Source: Phoronis australis
Taxonomy: Eukaryota > Phoronida > Phoronidae
NCBI GenBank assembly: GCA_002633005.1
Contig: NMRA01000113.1
Location: 903,194-967,193 of the forward strand
DNA length: 64,000 nucleotides
Direction of reading: 5' to 3'
Shown here one piece after another: positions 49,070-60,943 of this stretch (its first letter is position 1; each line of letters begins with the position of its first letter). The notes beneath the pieces are model-generated. The model was not told the origin of the DNA. It did not search any database and worked only from the letters and a program-made list of their open reading frames with translations. The position numbers and the translations under genes were made by a program.

Positions 49070-49189
49070 GCACTGGTCGGATATAGCAGTCTCTGATTTT
49101 GAGAACCAGTTTCATCCACTGAATAACGAGCCTGTTATTCAGTGATTGCCTAGGTCTCAAAATCAGGGACCGCTATATCCGACCAGTGC
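49070..49189. mobile_element. 120-bp MITE, TCGGATATA family
   Basis: GCACTGGTCGGATATAGC and CTCTGATTTTGAGA form the left arm. Their reverse complements, TCTCAAAATCAGGGACCGC and TATATCCGACCAGTGC, form the right arm. An inner stem (CACTGAATAA / TTATTCAGTG) also pairs. The termini match the larger element 200 bp to the left. Confidence 0.75.
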
Positions 49190-49573
49190 CCCTCGGCTCA
49201 AGGGGAATTTTTCAAGCACTTGGGGGGATTTATGGGCATCATGTCCATGACACAGGTGTCCTCAGCTTCTGATCGTCCCCAATACACTATATACTACAAG
49301 GTATGACACTTCCGACTAGAAATTCCACGGGTGCTTCACTTCAGCCGTCCATAGCAAACACAAAACTATAAATTTACACAAAACAGGGGTTCAGCAAACC
49401 ATGAAAAATTGTTCTTTCTACCAATACCATTTACAGTGTCCTGCTCCACCGAGTTCGCAACTAATTCGCGGTCAAAGCACAAAAATCTTCTCAAAAAGTC
49501 GCTGCATACTAACAATGTGCTTCACGCAGTCAAGGTCAAGTAGGGTACGGACTAATCCGATGAGTTACGAATC

Positions 49574-49672
49574 GACGGCAATTGCCGGTTCACCACGGAA
49601 GGTTACGAAATGGTCTGACTAAGTGTGGAGTTATTGATGTCGTGACCTTCCGTGACAAACCGGCAATTTCCG
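49574..49672. repeat. Imperfect hairpin
   Basis: The left arm, about 49574-49606 (CGGCAATTGCCGGTTCACCA then CGGAAGGTTACG), pairs with the right arm, about 49641-49672 (CGTGACCTTCCGTGACAAAC then CGGCAATTTCCG), with a loop of about 35 bp. It is a possible small MITE unrelated to the three nearby. Confidence 0.5.
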
Positions 49673-49878
49673 TGTAGCTTCTTTTCGACGATTTCTTTGT
49701 CTCCTTAGATTAGAATGTTCTACCTACTGACTAGACTGGTTTTGTTTACGTAGTTAGGGGTTAATAGTTTGTGCAGCTTGCAATTCGTCTGGTCACGAAA
49801 AGCGGCAACTGCATGATATTACGTAGGTAGCCGGGTAATATCGGACATCGGTGATTGTGTAATAATTCTCCATATTGA

Positions 49879-50067
49879 TTGTTGAGAAACGTGAAAAAAT
49901 ATAACAGCTCATTTAGGCCGTATAGTGCCACTACGCAATCATTTGACCAGCAGGATTTACTTGACTTGACGCCAAAAAATGTCTGGCCAAGCTATTTAGT
50001 TCTAGCGGCATTAGAGGTCACTATGTTTGTAGTATTTCTCACTCTTCTGTATATGTTCCTGCTTTGA
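49879..50067 (+). CDS. Possible 62-aa membrane microprotein
   Basis: An ATG frame with a polar N-terminal half (residues 1-35) and a strongly hydrophobic C-terminal segment of about 25 residues (SYLVLAALEVTMFVVFLTLL onward to the stop), the layout of a small tail-anchored membrane protein. It lies 330 bp upstream of the start codon of the Tantalus-like gene on the same strand, so it could be a separate gene, an upstream ORF in that gene's leader, or chance. I do not recognise it, and no homology claim is made. Confidence 0.25.
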   Translation: MLRNVKKYNSSFRPYSATTQSFDQQDLLDLTPKNVWPSYLVLAALEVTMFVVFLTLLYMFLL

Positions 50068-50396
50068 TTTTGCAGATACCATTGGTCACTTATTACTGTG
50101 TTGCTCTGAACTTATGAGAGTACTCTGGAGAAGAAAGAATGTTGTATTCAATAGCACTTGTATGATGGTTGTTTGTATTAGTATTCAGTAATATTCATTG
50201 GTGTCCTTTTTCTAGTGTATAGTTTGGTCATCCACAAAGTTATGTAGCACGGGGTTTGTTGTCTCTGTGTTTTGCTGCTGATGTGACATTCTGTTTAGTG
50301 TAGTCAGTCTCATGTAAAATCACCTTGGAGCAGTCTTTTTGGAATGTTTTATTGGTTCATTGATTTTGTGTTAGGTCACACCAGGCATGTGTTAGC

Positions 50397-53300
50397 ATGA
50401 GTAAGGACGGGGACAAGCAGAGGAAGAAGCGGAGAAGGTCAACACGTCTCCTGCACAGAGAATCTCTGGGATTGGGTGATCTGAAGGCTCTGTCCATTAG
50501 TGAGACCCACCAATGCGCTGAGGAACTTGATGAGCGCGTGGACTGTGTCCAGGAAATGTTGCACCTGGAGACGGGACAAGTAGACCAATCACACTTTTCT
50601 TTGATACAAAATGATGAACAGTTCATTCAAATGGACATAACTGAAACTAACTGTGCTAGTGATGGTCGTAAACGACAGCTGTCACCTCTAAACACTACAG
50701 CTGATTGTGTGTTACCTGCTACAGAGTGCATGGGAGATGTGCTGACAGACCAGGCCCAATCTGCTAACCACCTTCCTTCTCCACCCAAACTGAAGAAGGC
50801 TTCAGAATGCAACCAACAAACTCAACAAGGTATGTTTACTGCTGATTCTGTTTCCTGTGATGACACAGTTACATTACTAGTGGCTAAAATTTTCAGCAAG
50901 TTTGTTACTTTGTCTTAAAATTGTTTAGACAAGCACTAGTAGCTTGTTTATCAACTTTTAACTTGGTAAAGTAATGTTTCTCCTATTATATAGTCTGTCA
51001 TGATTTTTTTACACATTACAAGTAGCATTTTTCATCGGATTAACTTGAAATTTAAATACATTTATCTTGCAATAGCTCGAACTGAAAATGGTGTTGGTGG
51101 TATTTTTCGATTTTTTTGTATTCCCGAAGATATTTTTTTGAAATTGGGTAGGTGGATAGATCTTGTCAATGGCTATCGGAATTATGCCATCCGTGTTTTG
51201 CTATGAATTACCAGTTGAGTTTTGTTCTGTTTCTCTGATGTCCCTTTGGCTTGGCGAATATGTTTGCAATTTGGTATTTAGATAGATCTTTTCAAATGCT
51301 ACATCTGCATTACAAAACTAATTTCTCGTTTAGATTCCGTTAAATGCATTTAAATCCTGTTCAGTGTATATAGTCCATTTTCATTTAATGTTCTCAGCTA
51401 GTGCTAAGATCCTCACTGTCTGAAGTAATTTTTCATTAAAGTAAATGTTTGCGTGTGAATGAAAATCAGTGTGTTGCATTTGAATTCAGTATGTTATTGT
51501 TTCAGTGATATTGTCTCAGGAGCTGAGTGCTGAAGATATTATCTTACCATTTGATGAGCCCAGTCAGTGTGTCGAGAAAAAACAGTCCATGCGCCGTTCA
51601 CGGCGGAGGTCATCAGATTGCTTTATCCTTGAAAGTAACATCATCTCCAGCCCTGCTGATGAAGTGATTGATCTGCCCATGGGAATACCTCGTACACGCA
51701 GGTCCAGTAGACTTAGGCGCAAGTCTATTGAAATATTCAAGCATCAGCAAGACTTGATGGAAGAAACAGCCAACAGTAGAGCTGATAATGGTACGAATGT
51801 GGATGATGAACTTTGTCAAGACATGATATGGCGAGATGTATTATGCTTTAATTCTCAGTGTGAAACCATGTGTGCAAGATTGCTTTGTGCTCTTTTCATT
51901 TCTGGTTATGGATAGCAGTTTCCTTGATGAGTACCCAGTCTATATGAATTAGAAGTATATTAGGCAATAGAAAGCCTAATTCATTCTGGTACGTGTTTTC
52001 TTATGCTCCCATATATGTGTGTGTTGATGCATATTGCCGTCATCTCTGTCTAGGTGTCCGGCATTCGCTGCTGTATCTCCTAAACCGTGTGCAGCATGTT
52101 AATGAGATTTGGCAGATGTGTTCCTGTGAAGCTGACAACAGATGACGGCTAGTTTCGGACTGATCGGACTATCGCGCTGCCATATTTTTGAAGTTCCTTG
52201 ATGGATTTTCATGAAAAGGGTTTCTAATGAGATGACTGATTGTCCCAAAGTTGGACAGATTCAACATATTCTGCATCAGCATACCACAACCAGTAATGCT
52301 ATATTTGTGCTGATGTCTAAAATCAATTTCTATAGTTTCAGGTGATAATTTTGATGATGCAACATCAAAGAATGGGTCTTCAGTAAATGTGGATGCGGAC
52401 AGTTTAGAGTTTACAAAGTTGAAGGTAATTTATTATTAACAAACTGTGTAAAGTGAAGTGGCTATCACTAAGTCAATATAAAGTGAGGTCCCATGTTTTA
52501 AACACTATAAAACATCATGTCTAAAATCTTTTGATATATTTACACCAACCGCTAGCCTATTACATTGATACAATGTTTCGGCCAGTTATGTCTACTGGTG
52601 TTGGAAGCATTTGTATGATAATCAGCACAGGCATCTGGTACGTTCATGGGTTGAGACTTTTCCTGGTTGAAACCTGGGACTTGTTATTGTTTATCCGGCA
52701 CTCTTACCACCACGGCACTGAGACATCCACTGTTTTTAAAAGTAACGTTACTACATCACCGCCTTAAAGCAGTTTTAGGAAATGAGCACTGTCAAAGCCA
52801 TGTAGTATTCTATGTAGATTATGATTTTGAATATGCCAAACCCAGATTAGTTTCAAAAGGTATTGTCTGGGCTTTTTTGACATCTAAAGTCATTATTTTT
52901 ATTACGTGGCCACTGCTACATAAGTATATGTGACTAAATCCAGGATCTGCATGAAAGTTGGAAGATGACAGGACCATCATTCACCTAAGGGAAAAGGTGC
53001 CTGTACCTGCTAAAAGAGGAATTTGCGCATCATTTTTTACTTAGAGTGGACTTTTTGTGATGTTTACTTACTGCGCCGCTTTTTACGACAATAGGCTTTT
53101 TTATGCTTTCACAAGTCGGCAAATGTTAAGCAATAAAAATTAAGTCACTGTTACATCCACACAAGACCGTGTAAAGACTTCCTGTTGTCACATAACTGAT
53201 TCATCAGCGTAGCTTTGCCTTCAGCGTCCACATGCAATGTATCACCATCGTCACACTGCTTAGCTTATGAAGGTAACACAAAACAGTGGTTCATTTTTGC

Positions 53301-55660
53301 ACAGAACAATGGAGTTGTTAGCAAATATCCATCGGAGAAAATACCTTTCAAAACTAGCCACTAAATATGTCAGCATTGCTAACACCTGAGAGACATAGTG
53401 AATGGCACAAATGAAGTTCTGGATGGATTTAACTGTCGCTGTGCCACTGGGGAACAAACTCTAATTTTTCCCATCAATATTAAGCGTACTATTTGAAATG
53501 GCAGCTAATACTTGAACCAAAACACCTTTTAAAGGCAACATAAACCAAATACAGAATGTGGGTTTTGTGCTAATGTAACAGTTGTCCAAGCATTGTACTT
53601 TCATGGTTCATTCCAAGATTTGAAAAATTTGTGATTTTGTGGATTAACAGTTTATTTGTATTTAAAAATTATTTGAAGAACTATCTTTTGATTGTGAAAG
53701 TTTGCCTGTAGGTCAAGTGAAAAACCACATGTGGTGGTTATTAATATGATAATATTTAATATGAATTTATTGGCCTTAGATTGTAGGTGATGAGAAGCCT
53801 GACCATTCATCAAGTGTGATAAGTTTCAGTGAACACAATGGAGACCTGGTGGAGACTGCACTGACAGAGGCTACATCAGTTGAAAAGGAGTTAAAGAAAC
53901 ACCCAAAGCGAGGGAGACCATTAAAATCTACCAGACCTGAGAAAACCGTGGATAGTTTTGAGGTAGTACACCAAAATGATGATGTAGTTGTTCCTGAATT
54001 GAAGATGTGTGAAGTGACTGGAGAGATGTCCCTTGGAGAAGCACCAACGAAGCGCGCAAAGCGAGGAAAACTGGCCAAATCTGTTGTACCTGAGGAAAAC
54101 CTAGAGGAAATATACAAAAATAAAAATTTTGTCGCTCCCACGTTAAAGATGTGGGAAACTATATTTGAGTCACCAATGGCAGGCAAGTCTCAGAAACTTG
54201 TTAGCACTAAGAGATTCAAGCGGTTGATTGACTTTGAAGACTTCCAACCTCAGAAATATAAGCTGCGGCGACAGAAGGCATTGAAGCGTGGCTGGAAGGC
54301 TCCGACCAAGAAGAAACGTGAAGCTGCAGAGAAGTTTCTCCAAAATAAGATGCTGGAGCTAGAGATGGATGAGTTAGGTGTTGTGTCTAGTGAGAGTTCA
54401 CGGAGCAGTAGTTTGAGTGAGCTACCCGAACTACCGTCCCAAGACTTGGATAGGGGTGGCAGGGATATATTTAATGAGACCTCCCGCAGTAGTAGTAGTG
54501 TGAGCGAACCGTCCCATGACATGGATAGGGGTGACAGTGAGTTGTCTGATGAGACCCCCTGGAGTAGTAGTGTGGGTGAACTATCCCAAGACATGGATAG
54601 GGATGACAGTGAGTTGTCCAATGAGACCCCCCGGAGTAGTAGTGTGAGTGAACCGTCCCAAGACATAGTCAGTGTTGATAGTGAAGTTGTCTCTGACATG
54701 ACCTTGGAGCGTGTGAGTGCCACTCAAAAGACTGCTAAACTGAGCACAGCTGAACAAATGGACATTGGCTGTGACAAGGTCAGAGCTGCCTCACGTGAAG
54801 AAGATTCTGTAGAAGGTATGGCCATGTGTGACATGTCACCTGTTAGTGACCTTACACCCTTGTCTCAGGAAATGGAGACGGATGTGTTCACCACTACACC
54901 TGCTTTAGCTCCAGTCAATACTGTTGTAACAGAACCTAGAGAGACAGGTGAAGAGATAGCAGGTGATGTGGACAGGGAGGAGTTTATTGCTGGTAGTTCT
55001 TTACCTTCTGAGATTTTACCTGATCATATGGACCAGTTGTGTGTTATGTCTGCTTTTGATGCGTCTAGCGTCAGTTCTGATGGAGTAGGTGGCAAGCATG
55101 GAACTTGCGATGTGCCTTCTGATAGGGTGGACGAGGAGTGTGCTGAAGCGTCTGACATCACGTGTGACAGAGTGGACAGGAGAAAGTGTGCTTTAACTGG
55201 CTCCTCGTCTGACAAGATAGACTGTGGACAGGACTATGTGAATGATGGTATGGACAGGGACAGTGTGAGTACTGAGATTAGTAGTGACAATGACAGCTCT
55301 GTGGAACATGTGACAAGTGATGATGGATGTTCCCACCTACATGCTCAGGTGAACCAAGACCTTGATGAGTCAGTCAAGTCAAATATCAGTGACGACTCTT
55401 TTCAAGATTTTGGGAACATGACTTTTGACTCTAGTAAAGAATTCCCTGAACTCTTGTATGATGACACTGGGAATGAATCAGCACTGGACACTGCTATATA
55501 CCTGAACACACCTCCTGATAGTAGAGAGTCTAACTGCTCTATAGAGTGTTCAACTAGAACTTTGTTACAAGCATCCATGAACATGTCCAATGGTAGTGAT
55601 AAGAGCATGCTAGATGACAGTTTAGTTAGTGGTAGTGCCGACGTTATGAATTGCAGATAA
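50397..55660 (+). CDS. Tantalus-like (PRR14-family-like) AT-hook protein
   Basis: Exons 50397-50829, 51506-51790, 52342-52424 and 53780-55660 join in phase to 893 aa; an untranslated 5' exon boundary is likely at 50375. Features in order: a basic start (KQRKKRRRSTRLLHR); R/S-rich blocks (RRSRRRSSDCF, RTRRSSRLRRKS); an AT-hook PKRGRP near residue 310; a segment around residues 370-445 with LEEIYKNKNFVAPTLKMWET then IFESP and a basic tail, which resembles the Tantalus domain of PRR14/PRR14L; four imperfect 23-24-residue Ser/Asp repeats (DMDRGDSELSDETP type, about 480-570); and a long acidic Ser-rich C-terminus. PRR14 links heterochromatin to the nuclear lamina, so a nuclear chromatin role is inferred. 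The acidic tail after the domain differs from what I know of PRR14. A polyA signal is near 55800. Confidence 0.75.
52010..52330 (-). repeat. Dispersed repeat family, copy in intron 2 of the Tantalus-like gene
   Basis: TGCTCCCATATATGTGTG, GCTGTATCTCCTAAACC, GAGATTTGGCAGATGTGTTC, GCTGACAACAGATGACGGC and CCTTGATGGATTTTCATGAA are reverse complements of the modules in the RAD9 and RUSF1 introns. Confidence 0.6.
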
Positions 55661-56407
55661 GTACTTTTGTTGAGAAGTATTTAAACCTTTCATTTTTAGC
55701 ACTTTTTCATACTGTCTATTGTTCAGCTGAACTAGCGCCGTCATTTACATAACAACTTTTGTAAGAAATAGAATTATAAGATTTTTAGCTTTAATTAGAA
55801 ATAAACTTCAATGTTGGTACTAAGAAATCAATATAGAATGATAGCAACCCTTCATTAGTTGAAGGCACGACTGTATAAGCGAGTATATAGATGCTGTCAA
55901 ACAAGTACAGTTGTGTCTTCATCCAAGTTTGTATTTGAAACATACATTGATATGAAGTGTTAATTGGTGTTGTGTAGAAATAGTCTTATGCACAGAAAGT
56001 TCTGACTGGAGTTCTGCTTGGCTTATTTTACTTTATGACTTTTTAAGCAAGTTTTGGTACAGTACACGCATCAACTGCTCACCTATAGTACACACAAAAA
56101 ATAATCCAAAAATGCCCCTGAATTCCTTGTCATGATGGCTGAGTGTAAGTGGATTTCACCATCAGAGTGGTTAGAATGAACCATTATGATGGGCAAATGT
56201 CTGTATAACAGCCATCTGCAAAAGTTTACAAAAATGAGTCCTCAAACTGGAAGTGTGGCGCTGAAAAAGTCGCTTGAGAGGATGTCTGATCAATTCTGTT
56301 GCATTAGTATTACCTGTTTCTGGCGTCATTGCTCAAGTCAGGTGGCTAATTGTTACGCAGAGGTATGTACCATGATTGCAGTCACCATTTCAGTGATTGC
56401 TTGTGCC

Positions 56408-56465
56408 TCCATACACGCACAGGCACACACACACACGCACACACCCATGTATGTACATGCATATA
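56408..56465. repeat. CA-rich microsatellite
   Basis: A run of CACACA and GCACAC dinucleotides with interruptions, followed by TGTATGTACATGCATATA. Confidence 0.8.
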
Positions 56466-56522
56466 AATGTGTTTGAATGTTAATATGTACAGGTGGGCTG
56501 GAACACGTAACCACAGTCACAG

Positions 56523-56560
56523 CAGGGGCGGATCCATGATTTTGAGTGGGGGGGGCAGGG
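56523..56560 (+). mobile_element. hAT-type terminal sequence, single end
   Basis: CAGGGGCGGATCCATGATTT followed by a G-run. This CAGNGGCGGATCYA form is a common hAT/MITE terminus, and a second copy (CAGTGGCGGATCTACG) is at 63708. No partner end was found nearby. Confidence 0.45.
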
Positions 56561-58987
56561 TGGAGTATTAGCCAGGATTTTGCCCATCAGACATTCGCAC
56601 CCCAAATGCTAAATGGAATCTGGGAGAATTTTAGGGGAAGGGGGGGCATGCTGCCTTGGGAAGGTAACATAAAATGCTCTTCTGTTTTTGATCTCTCTTG
56701 TATCACTATTGTTACAAGTTCTTTCACTTCGAGAATTCCATTTCTCCTGCCCTTTTCAGTTTCTAATGTGAGTTGAACATCTAATGTTCGCTGTGTAAAT
56801 TGTCTGCTGCTTCGTCATCTCCCGACATAAATACCTTTCACATTACAATTCGAACTGTATTCTTCTGTAAAATTACCACTTATTTGTATTTTCTACTACC
56901 GACAACCAACACTGAAAATTAACATCTCTCAGCCTCTGTTTGAATTGCGACAAAAATATTGTTCTTTGCTCACTCATCACCAACTCTGTGGTTCAACCTT
57001 ACATGGCAAAAATTAGTTGTATAAAAAACAAATTTTAATACGGGCACACCAATTGTTTTGACCCTGCAATTGCCTGTCATATTACAAAAAACATTGTTTT
57101 GGAAGTCTATTATTTTGCATTTTTAATATTTTCAAAAAATATTTTATCAACTTACATACAAGACGCAGATAAATCACGACGGCCACATCCGTTGTCATGG
57201 TGTTGGTCGTCTTAAATCCAAAATGAGAAATGTTACAGGGTAACATAAACATAGAAATGAACCAGAAGAGTTATATAAATGACTCATTAAACTAGCGTTG
57301 AGATACTTTCAATGATTCAAAAGTTTTGTACTCTATTAGATCTAAGACAAAGAATTTGAAATATGGATCCTTCACTTGCAGTTGCCTTGAAGATTTTCAT
57401 CTCGGGCATTCATCCAAAATTATACATATTTATATATAAATTGGTCCTTTGGAGCCGTTTGATACAGTTATTCGGCGGGGTGCAGTGACATTTACACAAA
57501 ATATGATGAATTAATTATTCCAAATACCTATCCTAAATTTGAAGATGAAGGCTTTCTGATAGATAAAAAACGTGAACGTGAAACATCTATTGTGTAGATT
57601 TGAAATGTACTTTGGATAGATCACTATATAGGTTGTAGTATAGCATTGTCCATAGTATTTTATAAATAAACCAATTTCTTGAGAAAGTTATTGATCCTGA
57701 TGCATCATGTCGCCGCAGTTAGTGTTACCGTAAACAAGAGATAAGTCATATAATGGAACACATTTTTACGATCAAAGAAGTGAACTCTGGTCCGAAAAAT
57801 AACAGTATTCATGTCAAAGAATCTTGATCACAAGTTGCACAGTTGTCAACATTCGAGAATAAAAAAACGGGCCAACTGAATTGCAAAGCCGAATAGCCCA
57901 TTGTGGATGCCTTAAAAAACCCATGAAACATCCCGTAACCCATTTTTCTCTTTTTAGTAGGGCTATGTCCTGTGGAAAATTGCAATAGTATATATGATAC
58001 GTCAATATGGCCGTGCGTCAACAAGCGCGATATTTTGATGATGTGGCAGGATGGCGGGAAAAATCCAAAAAGCGCGACTCTTATACCCAAAAGCAAAAAT
58101 AGTAAGGAAGTTCTGTTGTTAGATAATTGGAGGCCAATCTGACTACAAAAGCCATTACAAATATAATTAATAAGTTCATGGACAAATTGATTCAACCCGA
58201 TCAAACGTCATTACCTAAAAGCAGGAAGAGATAACCAGGAAGGGACAACTAGCTAAACCGCCGTTTTTGGCCTCCTTCCCCGGATAAATTTCAGGACTTA
58301 CGTTTCGTTTAAAAGGAAACAGATGATTTTATCAGAGAGATTAAAGCTTTTTCTATAGAAGGATATCAAAAAAACTCACTTTGCAACCTTAAACAGTGGT
58401 GTAATTGTACTTTGAAAATATCGACTTCAGGGCACTCAATCGCAACTTCCCACACGCAGTCACGGGTATTTAAGCTTTTCCGTCGATGTATAGATGGCGC
58501 AGTAGTCAAGTACTCCCTCATTTGCATATCAAATTTGCATGTGGGAGTTCTGAGACTCGTCAGTTGTTGGTCCAGCCCTTGAGTGAATAAAGCGGCGACC
58601 TCCCGCTGAGAGCACGCGCTTATGAAGATATCACAGCGAACTCGATCGCTTCGCAATCAGAAGGTGAAAGCACTCTCATGACCGCAGCTCTGAATTCCAG
58701 CTAAGCAAGCCCTATTTCGAGGAGCGGACTTTGAATTGTTTTCGTCCCCTGACAGTGGATTGCAGAGATTAGAATGAGGTCAACATCGAACTTTCTGCGG
58801 CTATCTATCGTGTTGACAAACGTTTGAAGTGTAAGAACCATAGACGGAGCGCGCGGGTTGTCTATGATTCCTGTTCTTCTTCAGTTGACGAAAACATTGC
58901 TATCGGCATAAAAATGACTGTGGGAAATTCATTTTGTCGTAGATACCTGTATCCAATAATAAATATTAATACTCTGTAATATCTCAC

Positions 58988-59185
58988 CCTCCGCGTTTCG
59001 TTTCTTTGACGTTGTTTGAGGTTGCGGTATCGTGAAACAACGCCGTCGGGTGAGAGAAGTTGCACCGAATAACTGGAATTGGCTGTAGTTCTTCCTTTAG
59101 AATGCCTGGACTCAACTGTGCCGTTTTCTTGGCAAGTCTCTTGCCTGCCGAAATTTTTCTGAGCATTGAAGACATCGGCCTTCTC
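58988..59185 (-). CDS. Possible internal exon, unrecognised protein
   Basis: On the minus strand an open 66-codon interval lies between GGCGCAG (acceptor-like) and AGG followed by GTGAGA (strong donor), phase 0 at both ends. The product is hydrophilic (includes SVQLLSPDGVVSRYRN). It lies just downstream of the interrupted ORF at 60943-59227. A direct join from that ORF would need an intron of about 53 bp, which is short. An overlapping frame beginning at an internal ATG is an alternative. Confidence 0.25.
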
Positions 59186-59226
59186 CTGCGCCAAACAACC
59201 TTTTGTCTGCTACAGAAATGTTATGC

Positions 59227-60943
59227 CTAATTTTCTACCATTTTAGCACACTTTGTAGCTCTGCTACAATTAGCACTGCCATAATCGTATTTCTTAATTC
59301 CGCCAAAGTATGCATACTTGGAAGTTAGTTTTGCTAGGTGTTTTTCCAAATTAAGCCACAACAGTTGTTCATCATTAAAGGCGAAGGAAACCTTTTCTCA
59401 TGTCATTGTTAGCAAAAATAAAGTTCGTTGATTATCCCAGACACAGTTTTCACTTATTTACTACTTTTTGTAATTTAATTAATTACTCGTCGTCTACTCC
59501 TGGAAGTGACGTTTTGGGATGCAAGAATTTCGCGCCAATTTCTTTTCATATAGTCTGACTGTGAGAGCAGTCGAGTCAGTCATTGCTCTACCTCAGTCGT
59601 GATAAGTTCGGTTGTCGTTTGCTCTTGCTTACTAGTCAGTCAACATGCCACGCTGTTGCTGCGTACTGGGGTGTACTCATTATCGTCTCACGTACAGAGG
59701 AAGAACTGTCCCACTTGCCCGAGTGTCCCGCGACACACTCCCACTGGAGGGTGATCTGAGCCCCCAATTACTGCTTATATCCCGCCGTGTGACTCCCGCG
59801 CCACACACCTGGCACCTTCCAAATAGCTCCAATACAAGTCCACAATAAACTTATCAAACTTAGGCTCACCGATCTGTTCATTGGGTGACGAACTGTCCTC
59901 TTCACTGGGTGTCGAACTGGGCCTGTATTCACTCCCACTACTCAACATCGCTGCAGGGCTGCTTACAGGCTCTATGCTAGAGACAACAGCACAGGGCGAA
60001 TCACTGCTAGTTCCCGGAATTGCACGCAATGGGGTATGTTCGGAGGCACGGGTAACAGTAGATGAAGTGCCTCCAGTCACTATATAGTGGCCACAGCTCG
60101 CGACGCTTCTCGCGTCAAAAACGCACTTCTCGGGGTTGACGATGGGGCACTGCCGGGAATCAACAGCGACGGTATGGTACCATTCTTCAGGCGTTGTTTC
60201 GCAGGGACCTCCATCAATTCAGCGTACATATCTGTCATAATCTGACGGCAGAAAATGCTTGCCACACACTCGGTAACCCTTCATTGCTTTGTACGTTGCG
60301 TGGACGGGTAGCGCTGCGTTCTTCACATGAACGAGCTAGCCAAGTATGGCGAAGTGTGTCATGCTTCGGAAAGCGACGCAAGGTACCCAAACCGCGTGTG
60401 AGACGAATGAGTACATCCCGGCAGGCAGCAACAGCGTGGCATGTTGACTGACTTGTAAACAAAAGCAAACGACGACCGCACTTATCACAAACGAGGTAGA
60501 ACAATGACTGACTCGACTGCTCTCACAGTCAGACTATTATGAAAAGAAATTGGCGCGAAGCTCTTGCCTCCCAAAACGTCACTTCCGGAGTAGAGGACGA
60601 GGCCAATTAATCAAATTACGAAAAGCTGTAAAAGAGTGAAAAATGTGTCTGGGATAATCAACGAACCTTATTTTTGCTAAAAGTGATATGAAAAAAGGTT
60701 GCCTTCGCCTTTAAATGCCTCAAATTCCTCGACGCCATGGACATTTCCGTCAACACAAAACGCACCCTTGCCATTCTTAAAAATTCGTGTATATGTGCTA
60801 TAATTGCTTCGAAGGACCGGCAGTAACCGTGGCTTGAATGTCGGCAGCTTCGTCACTAAGTCTACAACTAACTCCTGTTGAAATTCTCCATACTTCAAAA
60901 TTCTTGTTTGCAGGTGTGGTGATTGCCATTCAATGGTTTTCAT
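59227..60943 (-). pseudogene. Open reading frame interrupted by a TTAA-inserted transposon
   Basis: Minus strand. The frame runs from an ATG at 60943 (an acceptor-like TTTCTAG lies 12 bases upstream) to 60711, where the mobile element begins. Beyond the element, from 59378 down to a stop at 59227-59229, the sequence is again open. If one TTAA copy and the 1332-bp element are removed, the two halves join in one frame of about 127 codons. Pieces on either side are FKNGKGAFCVDGNVHGVEEF and DEQLLWLNLEKHLAKLTSKY. I do not recognise the protein; it may be a host exon or part of an older transposon. Confidence 0.5.
59375..60714 (-). mobile_element. TTAA-flanked THAP (Kolobok-type) DNA transposon, decayed
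   Basis: TTAA at 59375-59378 and 60711-60714 flank an element whose ends are AGGCGAAGG (left) and CCTTCGCCT (right). The arms stay complementary for about 270-300 bp (to about 59680 and 60440). On the minus strand an ATG at 60442 starts MPRCCCLPGC, and in shifting frames come RFPKHDTLRHTW, VCGKHFLPSDY (the C-x2-H of a C2CH finger) and NGTIPSLL, the ordered landmarks of a THAP domain. A GEPKFDKFIV piece follows at about 59830. Reading frames are broken by frameshifts, so it is not autonomous. TTAA targets with THAP transposases are typical of Kolobok elements. The left arm also starts with MPRCCC, so the inverted repeat reaches into the coding start. Confidence 0.75.

Larger units (their letters stand above)
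44871..50374. other. Region upstream of RUSF1 and the Tantalus-like gene
   Basis: This should contain the RUSF1 first exon(s) and both promoters, but none could be assigned. It holds three related MITEs (46085, 48148 and 49070), one further hairpin (49574-49672) and a 62-codon frame with a C-terminal membrane segment (49879-50067). Remaining sequence is AT-rich and unassigned. Confidence 0.45.
55661..59226. other. Gene-poor region after the Tantalus-like gene
   Basis: The 3' UTR with AATAAA at 55800-55805 is followed by a CA-rich microsatellite (about 56408-56460) and a hAT-like end at 56523. An AT-rich stretch follows to 57800, then a segment (58220-58250) whose reverse complement recurs at 63208-63238. 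A possible minus-strand exon lies at 59185-58988. No conserved gene was recognised. Confidence 0.4.

Noticed and set aside
54250-54723. 157-codon minus-strand frame
   Set aside because: It is the antisense of the Ser/Asp repeats in the Tantalus-like gene, where biased codons leave the opposite strand open.
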